From NCBI GenBank assembly GCA_022573065.1, contig JACZUQ010000023.1:3667-9002 (forward strand): DNA of 5,336 bases, written 5' to 3'. Source of the DNA: Nitrososphaerota archaeon (GTDB lineage Archaea > Thermoproteota > Nitrososphaeria > Nitrososphaerales > Nitrosopumilaceae). Under the pieces are notes generated by a model. The model saw only the letters and a program-made list of their open reading frames with translations, did not search any database and was not told where the DNA came from. The position numbers and the translations under genes are program-made. Shown in pieces: positions 1-4,796 of the stretch. Positions within the stretch are counted from its first letter, which is position 1. Every line of letters begins with the position of its first letter.

Positions 1-19
1 CCATCTATTCCAAATTAGA

Positions 20-580
20 ATGCCTCAAACAAAACCAATTGTCGCAATTGTAAATGTTGTAGCTTCGGCAGCAATAAAGGAAAAATTAGATCTTATCGAA
101 ATTTCAAAGAAATTCCCAGATACAGAATACCATCCAGAACAGTTTCCAGGCCTTGTTTTCCGATTAAAGGAGCCAAAGACTGCTACCTTGATTTTCAGAA
201 CTGGAAAGATGGTGTGTACTGGTTCAACATCAGAGGAATTAGCAGTAAAGGCAGTAAACATGGTAGTTGCAAAATTAAGAAAAGGTGGAATTAAAATCAA
301 AAAAGATGCAGTTGTTACCGTACAAAACATCGTATCATCAATAAATCTTGGAGGACGAATTCATCTTGAACGAGCGGCACGAACATTGCCTCGAAGTATG
401 TATGAGCCTGAACAGTTCCCAGGAGTCATTCATAGAATGATTGACCCAAAAACGGTAATTTTGCTATTTGCGTCAGGCAAACTTGTCTGTACTGGAGCTA
501 AAACCGAGAAAGATGTCTATCGCTCTGTAAACAATCTTCATAGTATGCTAGAAGAAAAAGGATTAATGATTTATGAATAG
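20..580 (+). CDS. tbp: TATA-box-binding protein (TBP)
   Basis: General transcription initiation factor: it binds the TATA box of archaeal promoters, bends the DNA, and recruits TFB and RNA polymerase. The 186-aa product is the usual archaeal length and is made of two direct repeats of about 90 residues. Each repeat has the diagnostic core: EQFPG (residues 40-44 and 131-135) followed by a TGK/SGK-(M/L)VCTG segment (61-68 and 152-159). The four DNA-intercalating phenylalanines of the family are present (F42, F59, F133, F150), as are the minor-groove asparagines (N12 in VNVVAS, N103 in VQNIVSS), so the protein should be functional. The ATG is the only start candidate visible; the frame stays open for the 19 nt upstream, but no other start codon lies there. 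The promoter is outside the window. Thaumarchaea can encode more than one TBP, so this may be one of several paralogues. Family assignment is very secure. Confidence 0.97.
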   Translation: MPQTKPIVAIVNVVASAAIKEKLDLIEISKKFPDTEYHPEQFPGLVFRLKEPKTATLIFRTGKMVCTGSTSEELAVKAVNMVVAKLRKGGIKIKKDAVVTVQNIVSSINLGGRIHLERAARTLPRSMYEPEQFPGVIHRMIDPKTVILLFASGKLVCTGAKTEKDVYRSVNNLHSMLEEKGLMIYE

Positions 581-668
581 AGCGTTTTGGAATACAAGTT
601 TGAGACGCCAACTAATACACATATTTGGCTATTCTAAAATTATAAACCACTCTAAGTAACAAAACGAG
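581..668. other. Intergenic region between tbp and the THUMP gene
   Basis: An 88-nt A+T-rich spacer. It holds a TATA-like box near its right end (see the promoter entry) and an imperfect inverted repeat, GCCAA at 607-611 against TTGGC at 625-629, with a 13-nt loop. No long T-run follows the tbp stop; only TTTT at 584-587 could help termination. No RNA gene is recognisable. Confidence 0.5.
640..646 (+). promoter_or_regulatory. TATA box for the THUMP/ThiI-like gene (leaderless promoter)
   Basis: TTATAAA is centred on 643, 26 nt before the A of the ATG at 669. Archaeal TATA boxes are centred about 26 nt upstream of the transcription start, so transcription would start at or very near the start codon, giving a leaderless mRNA. 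Consistent with this, no Shine-Dalgarno-like sequence precedes the ATG (the preceding bases are ACAAAACGAG). Placement is inferred from spacing only. Confidence 0.6.
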
Positions 669-1805
669 ATGACTAATAACGCCTTTGTAGTAATTTTCCC
701 ATCTGTTTTTACTCAAAATAAGATAAATGCATTAATATCAAATGTTAAAAAAATCCTCAAGATTCAAAATCAGCAATTTCAGAAGATTAGAAAAGACAAT
801 TCTATTATTGTAGTAGAAGCAAATGATCCAGTTTTTGCTTCATCAACAATAAATTTACTTTTTGGCATAGAAAAAATAGCAATTGCTAAACAAGTAAAAA
901 ATGATTATGATGTTTTAGTTTCCGCTATTACAAAAATTGGTTCTAATCTTTTACTAAAAGGTGATACATTTTATGTTAAAGTAGAAGGACAATCAAAAGG
1001 TTACTTACCAAAAGATGTAGAATTTGCTGCAACATCTTCATTAATTGAAAAAACTACTAAACTTGGAGCAAAGCCTGGAACAGAAGATAAACATGACAAA
1101 CTTCTGTATACATATCTCACAAAATTAAATGGCTACGTATGCATATTCGCAGATAGAGGAAATGGTGGAATTCCAAATAATTTTCAAAACGAAAAAATAA
1201 TTTGTTGCATTTATGATGAATTATCTGCAGTTTCATGTCTTGAAACAATTAAAGAAGGATTTGAAGTAGAAATTATTGTATGTTATAAAAAAGAATCAGA
1301 TTTATTAAAATTCGTAAAAATCTTGAATAGTTTAATTCCTAGAATGCTTAAATCAAAAATAGAACTTGAATTTATGCAAGTTGAAGTTGGTGATACTAAT
1401 ACACAAAGTTATTTGTCTTTAATAGAGACGGTAACAGAAGTAATGTTGTCAATAGCTAATTCAAAAAAATTGAAAAGAATTTCTTTGGCTATTTCCCCAA
1501 GTATTTTTCCTCAAACATTTATTGATAGAATTACCAAAAAGGTTTATCAGAAAAATATTATTCCACATATTTCACTATCTGGGTTTGATGAAAATATTCT
1601 TAATTCAGCCAAGGAAATTGGTTTAGAAAAATACTTGACAAGAATAGAAAAGTTAGGTAAAATGAAGTTTGATTCAATTGTAAAGGATAAAAAAAATATA
1701 GTAAATTTAGCAAAAAAAGCCCTAAACACAAAACGAGTTGTTACGGTTACTGTAGGACCAAATAATGTACATGATATTCTTGATTCATTAAAATCAGAAC
1801 ATTGA
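669..1805 (+). CDS. THUMP-domain, ThiI-like protein with a degenerate PP-loop
   Basis: A 378-aa protein laid out like ThiI, the tRNA 4-thiouridine synthase: an N-terminal ferredoxin-like part (about 1-75, ending in LLFGIEKI), a THUMP RNA-binding domain (about 76-168), the junction motif GNGGIP (164-169, GxGGLPxG in ThiI), and then an adenylation-type Rossmann domain (about 175-378). Where ThiI has the ATP-binding loop SGGIDSPVA, this protein reads IYDELSAVS (181-189): the two glycines and the aspartate are lost, and only S186 and V188 match. The strand-helix context (EGFEVEIIVCY after it, like RG-x-V-x-x-VHF) shows that the position is correct. No rhodanese domain and no C-terminal catalytic cysteine motif are evident. 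Adenylation or sulfur transfer is therefore unlikely; a tRNA- or RNA-binding role is the better guess. The gene is strongly A+T-rich. The ATG fits the leaderless promoter centred 26 nt upstream. Family is fairly secure, function is not. Confidence 0.8.
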   Translation: MTNNAFVVIFPSVFTQNKINALISNVKKILKIQNQQFQKIRKDNSIIVVEANDPVFASSTINLLFGIEKIAIAKQVKNDYDVLVSAITKIGSNLLLKGDTFYVKVEGQSKGYLPKDVEFAATSSLIEKTTKLGAKPGTEDKHDKLLYTYLTKLNGYVCIFADRGNGGIPNNFQNEKIICCIYDELSAVSCLETIKEGFEVEIIVCYKKESDLLKFVKILNSLIPRMLKSKIELEFMQVEVGDTNTQSYLSLIETVTEVMLSIANSKKLKRISLAISPSIFPQTFIDRITKKVYQKNIIPHISLSGFDENILNSAKEIGLEKYLTRIEKLGKMKFDSIVKDKKNIVNLAKKALNTKRVVTVTVGPNNVHDILDSLKSEH

Positions 1806-1808
1806 AAA

Positions 1809-1814
1809 TTTAAA
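1809..1814 (+). promoter_or_regulatory. TATA-like box for the glycosyltransferase-like gene
   Basis: TTTAAA, centred between 1811 and 1812, lies about 25.5 nt upstream of the GTG start at 1837, directly after the stop codon of the preceding gene. The spacing matches a leaderless archaeal promoter, and no Shine-Dalgarno site lies between. A+T richness makes chance occurrence easy, so this is moderate support only; read-through from the upstream gene is also possible. Confidence 0.45.
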
Positions 1815-1836
1815 CACTGTCAATTAACTTTAGTAT

Positions 1837-3072
1837 GTGAAAAAAATAGGAGAATTCATCTATCCTTGGGGAAGCGGGCATTATACAAGAATGATGACAT
1901 TAAACAATGCTCTTAACAAAAATATGAAAAATGAATATGAAATACATTATTCCAGTAAAGCAGAAATTTATCAGAAATTACTTGAGAAATTTCCAACAAA
2001 ACATCATTTAATTCATGAAATTTTGATGCCAACCCCAATTGATGGTAAAATGGGTCCTAGTGTAACGTTATCAATGTTAAATTTACTCTTGCCAATTTTA
2101 AAAAATCCGCCTTTACTCAAACAAATTTCAGACTATCTTAAAGAAGAACGCAAACTCTTTGACAAGGAAAAATTTGATCTTGTAATTAATGATGGAGATA
2201 TGGGTTCAAATGTTTTAGCAAAAAATCGTGGAATTACTAGTTTATTTATAACAAATCAATTCATGCCTAAACTCTGGAAATCAAGATTCTATCTTTATCC
2301 ATCTTTAGTTTTTATAGCAAAACAAATCGCAAAAGCTACAAAAATTATCGTAGCAGACTCTCCACCACCCTACACAATATGTGAGCATAATCTTAATTTT
2401 CCAGAAAAAGTAAAAGAAAAGGTAACATATGTAGGTCATTTTGCTATAAAAAATAATACAGAAACTAAACCTAAAACAAATTTGGAAAAATTAATCATGG
2501 ATGAAGAATTTGGGTATTGGATGCGTACTGGAAATAAATCTACTAATAATATTACAGGAGAAAAATATCAACAAGCATTTAATGACACAGAAATGATAAA
2601 TGAGAAAAGAATCATTTCTCATGCTAGAAATGATTCATCAATTGATACAGTTATTGGAAAAGATAGAAAAAAATATTCTATTGTAGATGCTTTAGATAAA
2701 AAAATTGATTGGATTCAAATTGATATTGGATATTTAACTGAAACTGAAAAACAAACCGTACTAAGAACTTGTAAGTATGCGGTAATAAACGGGTCTCACA
2801 CAGTAATGGGAGAAATTCTAGGTATTAACTCTAAACCAGTTATTGGAATTCCGGTATATGACGAACATACCAATAATTTGAGATGGGCTGAAGAAAAAAA
2901 TTTGGGAATTCTAGCTAAAAATAAAGATCAAGTAATTGCAGGAATAGGGAAAATCAAAAAGAACTATAATAATTTTCAGGAACAACTTGATGATTTTTCT
3001 AAAAATTTTGTGTCAGATGGGGCAGAAACTACAGCAAAAATTGTAAATGAAGTTCTTGATACGAAGAGATAA
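1837..3072 (+). CDS. GT-B-fold glycosyltransferase-like protein (GT28/MurG-like)
   Basis: A 411-aa soluble protein that probably transfers a sugar from a nucleotide-sugar donor to a lipid or other acceptor. The N-terminus has the glycine-rich loop WGSGHYTRMM (11-20), the GxGHxxR signature of MurG-like and MJ1255-like GT-B proteins. The C-terminal donor half has YAVINGSHTVMGEIL (314-328), then KPVIGIPVYDEHTNN (333-347) and WAEEKNLGI (350-358), matching the 'N-G-G-H/S-x-x-x-E ... K-P-x-x-x-I-P ... D-E-x-x-N-A ... E-x-x-G' pattern. The segment between VGHF (199-202) and about 300 is long and charged, and it lacks the clear glycine-rich strand that usually opens the C-terminal domain, so this is a divergent member. 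The start is GTG: an overlapping ATG at 1835 hits a stop at once, and the GTG begins the hydrophobic strand KKIGEFIYPWG. The gene lies 31 nt after the THUMP gene. Donor and acceptor cannot be told from sequence. Confidence 0.72.
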   Translation: MKKIGEFIYPWGSGHYTRMMTLNNALNKNMKNEYEIHYSSKAEIYQKLLEKFPTKHHLIHEILMPTPIDGKMGPSVTLSMLNLLLPILKNPPLLKQISDYLKEERKLFDKEKFDLVINDGDMGSNVLAKNRGITSLFITNQFMPKLWKSRFYLYPSLVFIAKQIAKATKIIVADSPPPYTICEHNLNFPEKVKEKVTYVGHFAIKNNTETKPKTNLEKLIMDEEFGYWMRTGNKSTNNITGEKYQQAFNDTEMINEKRIISHARNDSSIDTVIGKDRKKYSIVDALDKKIDWIQIDIGYLTETEKQTVLRTCKYAVINGSHTVMGEILGINSKPVIGIPVYDEHTNNLRWAEEKNLGILAKNKDQVIAGIGKIKKNYNNFQEQLDDFSKNFVSDGAETTAKIVNEVLDTKR

Positions 3073-3100
3073 TAGTATTTCATTAGAATAAACTAATGTT

Positions 3101-3165
3101 CTGGTACGCGGGATGTTCGATGGGCGAACTGACCGTAAGGGATGAAGATATAATCCGCGTACCAG
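3101..3165 (+). ncRNA. Candidate structured RNA element, family unknown
   Basis: A 65-nt segment closed by a perfect 11-bp inverted repeat: CTGGTACGCGG at 3101-3111 pairs with CCGCGTACCAG at 3155-3165. Inside, GTTCG (3115-3119) pairs with CGAAC (3125-3129) around the 5-nt loop ATGGG, and CC-GTAA-GG (3133-3140) can form a GNRA-capped mini-hairpin flanked by GA on both sides (3131-3132 and 3141-3142), compatible with tandem sheared G-A pairs as in kink-turns. An unpaired purine-rich tail (about 3143-3154) completes a three-way-junction-like shape. The segment is 35/65 G+C in a markedly A+T-rich neighbourhood, as expected for a selected RNA in a low-GC archaeon. It does not match tRNA, 5S, SRP or RNase P RNA as I know them. 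It starts 28 nt after the glycosyltransferase stop codon and ends 81 nt before the zinc-ribbon start, so it could be an independent RNA, a 3'-end element or a 5' leader element. Strand is assumed from the flanking genes. Confidence 0.5.
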
Positions 3166-3167
3166 TT

Positions 3168-3180
3168 ACTTTTCAAAAGT
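3168..3180. repeat. 13-nt palindrome between the hairpin and the zinc-ribbon gene
   Basis: ACTTTT (3168-3173) and AAAAGT (3175-3180) form a perfect inverted repeat around a single C. It begins two bases after the large hairpin. It could be an operator for a dimeric regulator, or its T-run could serve as a termination signal for the preceding RNA. In such A+T-rich sequence chance is a serious alternative. Confidence 0.25.
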
Positions 3181-3217
3181 AAATTCTATGGTAGATCTGT
3201 GATGAATTAGGCAACGC

Positions 3218-3225
3218 TTTTATTG
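3218..3225 (+). promoter_or_regulatory. Possible TATA box for the zinc-ribbon gene
   Basis: TTTTATTG is centred about 25-26 nt upstream of the TTG start at 3247. The spacing agrees with the leaderless arrangement seen upstream of the two preceding genes, and no Shine-Dalgarno site is seen before the TTG. The box itself is a poor TATA match, so support is weak. Confidence 0.35.
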
Positions 3226-3246
3226 AAAATTTTGTGAGAAAAATCA

Positions 3247-3546
3247 TTGTCAGATTGCCCTGAATGTGTTGCAAAAAAAAAGAAAGCTGTATTGGCTCAA
3301 CAAGCATCTTTAGGAGAAACTGAAATTTCCACCGAAATTGAAATGCCGGTTGAAGGTGAATTTCCATTGAAATTTGATATAACCACAAAAAATTTTATCT
3401 GTAAAAAATGTGGATTGTACGCAACTAGAGAACAGATTAGTGACATAAGAGATCGATTAAACAAACGTGAGTCGACTCGGGAAGATAGACAATATGATTA
3501 CTTAGAATGGTGGCAAAAAAGTAAGAAAGACAAGCAACAAAGATAG
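3247..3546 (+). CDS. Small zinc-ribbon protein, function unknown
   Basis: A 99-aa protein with two CxxC knuckles: C4-P-E-C7 at the very N-terminus and C52-K-K-C55 in the middle (ICKKCG), giving CX2C-X44-CX2C, a plausible zinc ribbon. Between them lie a lysine cluster (KKKK, 10-13) and an acidic linker (about 24-40). The C-terminal 40 residues are highly charged and predicted helical (REQISDIRDRLNKRE, then a tryptophan pair at 88-89 and a basic tail). Such features suit binding to nucleic acid or to a protein complex, but no specific family is recognised. The start is the TTG at 3247: an in-frame stop at 3235-3237 rules out a longer form with a standard start, and the next ATG would remove the first zinc knuckle. 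It is followed after 12 nt by the next gene and probably co-transcribed with it. The gene is real on the evidence of the paired cysteines; function is unknown. Confidence 0.78.
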   Translation: MSDCPECVAKKKKAVLAQQASLGETEISTEIEMPVEGEFPLKFDITTKNFICKKCGLYATREQISDIRDRLNKRESTREDRQYDYLEWWQKSKKDKQQR

Positions 3547-3558
3547 GAAGCGAATTTA

Positions 3559-3954
3559 ATGGTAAAAAAGAAAGAGGATATTCCAAAATGGGTTACAGAT
3601 GAAATTCAAAATGCTGAATTTGGAAAGCCGAAAGCAGAAACAAAAACTGGCTACATTCTTGAAGTTTATGATAAAGATGGTAAAGCAGATGCTCAACTAT
3701 ACGAAGCAGTAGAAGATGGCAGACATATAGTTACATTAGAACTACCAAAAAATATCAAACCTGCAGATTTAGAACGTGGAGTTGTTTACGAATTTACTTT
3801 GGAGTCATTAAAAGCTTCTTTAAGTAAAAAAGTAGTTGATTTTCTGAAAAAAGAAAAGGAAATTGAGATGGAAGCAATTTATCAATTTAATTTAATAAAG
3901 TTGGAGCAACTTGATGTTGGCTCTAGTGAATTATCAGAAGCTGTTGATGAATAA
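3559..3954 (+). CDS. Conserved-looking small protein, function unknown
   Basis: A 131-aa soluble, highly charged protein with no signal peptide or membrane segment. An N-terminal basic stretch (MVKKK) and a short helix (IPKWVTDEIQNAEFG, 8-22) are followed by a set of likely beta strands (GYILEVYD 31-38, RHIVTLELP 55-63, GVVYEFTLESL 74-84, IYQFNLIKLEQL 107-118) interrupted by a lysine-rich helix (about 88-104). The pattern, including ERGVVYEFTL, is reminiscent of small OB-like barrels, but this is only an inference from strand alternation. The C-terminal tail is acidic. The ATG lies 12 nt after the zinc-ribbon stop codon with a weak GGAAG 9 nt upstream of it, so the two genes probably form one transcript. 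The stop lies 3 nt from that of the convergent dehydrogenase gene. I do not recognise a named family. Confidence 0.72.
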   Translation: MVKKKEDIPKWVTDEIQNAEFGKPKAETKTGYILEVYDKDGKADAQLYEAVEDGRHIVTLELPKNIKPADLERGVVYEFTLESLKASLSKKVVDFLKKEKEIEMEAIYQFNLIKLEQLDVGSSELSEAVDE

Positions 3955-3957
3955 TCT

Positions 3958-4761
3958 CTATTTTGATTTTTTGTAAGATTCTAACTGTTTTTTAAATGAA
4001 GAACCGATAATAGGATTTATCAAATAAGGAAAAGTATGTTTTGCCCAAACAGCACCTCTAATGAAAGATGGTACAATTATTTCAAGTCGTGATGAATTTG
4101 CAGCTTTTAAGATTGCTTTAGCAACACTTTCAGAACTAAGTGATGTTGCTGAATGTTTGGGCATTGAATCAAATGATGGATGATCAAAGAAATTTGTTCT
4201 AACCATTATAGGGCTTACAACAGTAACACGTACTCCAGAGCCCTTAAGTTCGTGTTGTAAGCCTTCTGAAAAGCCTAGCATTGCAAACTTTGATGCACAG
4301 TATGAAGCAATTCCAGGTAGACCAAAACTAGCTGCAACAGAAGCTATATTTACAATGTGACCAGAATTTTGTTCAAGCATTTTTGGAAGAAAATTTTTAA
4401 TGCAATAGACCATTCCAAAATAATTTGTAGCCATTTGAGATTCTATTTCATCAATATCTAAATCTGAAATCTTTCCATATATGGCAAAACCAGCATTATT
4501 TACAAGAATATCTATTCTGTTAAATTTTTTAAGAACTATTTTACACATTTCTTTGACTTGAGATTTGTTTGACACATCACAAGGACATACAAATGTGGAT
4601 ACATTGTTTTTAGAAAGTTTTTTTTCAACCTCAAGTAATTTTTCTTTTCTTCTTCCAACTAGAATTACATTAGATCCATTTTTAGCAAATTCAATGGTAG
4701 CAGCTTCTCCAATACCGCTTGATGCTCCAGTAATCAAGACTATTTTATCTTTGAATTTCAC
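3958..4761 (-). CDS. Short-chain dehydrogenase/reductase (SDR), NAD(P)-dependent
   Basis: A 267-aa Rossmann-fold oxidoreductase of the classical SDR type, cytosolic, acting on an unidentified alcohol or carbonyl substrate. Cofactor loop TGASSGIG (11-18); the basic pair R37-R38 after the second beta strand points to NADP(H); D62 in the CDV motif; NNAG (88-91); N113; catalytic S141, Y154 and K158 (YCASK, 154-158), with the standard 13-residue Ser-Tyr spacing. The usual PG after the sixth strand is SP here (183-184), followed by VRT. The catalytic tetrad is complete, so it should be active. The start is GTG at 4761, giving the normal short lead before the first strand (KFKDKIVLITG). An AGAGG-like purine run lies about 12 nt upstream, and a TATA-like box about 25 nt upstream. 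It follows the membrane-protein gene by 35 nt and is convergent with the + strand pair. Substrate cannot be assigned. Confidence 0.93.
   Translation of the reverse strand: MKFKDKIVLITGASSGIGEAATIEFAKNGSNVILVGRRKEKLLEVEKKLSKNNVSTFVCPCDVSNKSQVKEMCKIVLKKFNRIDILVNNAGFAIYGKISDLDIDEIESQMATNYFGMVYCIKNFLPKMLEQNSGHIVNIASVAASFGLPGIASYCASKFAMLGFSEGLQHELKGSGVRVTVVSPIMVRTNFFDHPSFDSMPKHSATSLSSESVAKAILKAANSSRLEIIVPSFIRGAVWAKHTFPYLINPIIGSSFKKQLESYKKSK
3960..3972 (+). terminator. T-rich terminator of the zinc-ribbon/hypothetical unit
   Basis: ATTTTGATTTTTT, beginning 6 nt after the stop codon of the preceding + strand gene, is the kind of T-run that terminates archaeal RNA polymerase without a hairpin. It lies inside the last codons of the convergent dehydrogenase gene, where it reads as lysine codons on the other strand, so its dual role cannot be proven from sequence. 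Confidence 0.4.
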
Positions 4762-4778
4762 GATTCGATAATCCTCTC

Positions 4779-4789
4779 TTAAAGATAAA
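4779..4789 (-). promoter_or_regulatory. Possible TATA-like box for the SDR gene
   Basis: On the minus strand this reads TTTATCTTTAA, centred about 23-25 nt before the GTG start. It fits a leaderless start, but a purine run (AGAGAGGA) also lies between it and the start and could serve as a weak ribosome binding site if the gene is read from the upstream promoter. The evidence does not decide between them. Confidence 0.3.
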
Positions 4790-4796
4790 GCAGTTT

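Noticed and set aside
25..330. Minus-strand open frame opposite tbp
   Set aside because: It lies wholly antisense to the well-supported TBP gene and its product shows no recognisable domain.
607..629. GCCAA/TTGGC inverted repeat in the spacer after tbp
   Set aside because: Only 5 bp with a 13-nt loop and no T-run behind it; easily chance.
3101..3165. tRNA, H/ACA sRNA or intrinsic terminator explanation for the large hairpin
   Set aside because: No 7-bp acceptor/T-arm layout or CCA context; no ACA after the closing stem; and a 43-nt structured loop is not what a simple terminator hairpin looks like, although a short T-rich stretch does follow.
3101..3165. Miniature transposable element with 11-bp terminal inverted repeats
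   Set aside because: The repeats are perfect and palindromic, but no target-site duplication longer than TT flanks them and no second copy is in the window; the internal pairing favours an RNA. It cannot be fully excluded without the genome.
1801..3232. ATTGAAAATTT occurring at both 1801-1811 and 3222-3232, each upstream of a gene start
   Set aside because: The distances to the start codons differ (36 and 25 nt) and an 11-mer of this composition is not surprising in such A+T-rich DNA.
3173..3388. Minus-strand open frame of 71 codons covering the intergenic region and the zinc-ribbon start
   Set aside because: Low-complexity translation, antisense to a gene with paired zinc knuckles, and no promoter or family support.
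4565..4771. Plus-strand open frame opposite the dehydrogenase N-terminus
   Set aside because: It mirrors the SDR cofactor-binding region; a shadow frame of a clearly real gene.
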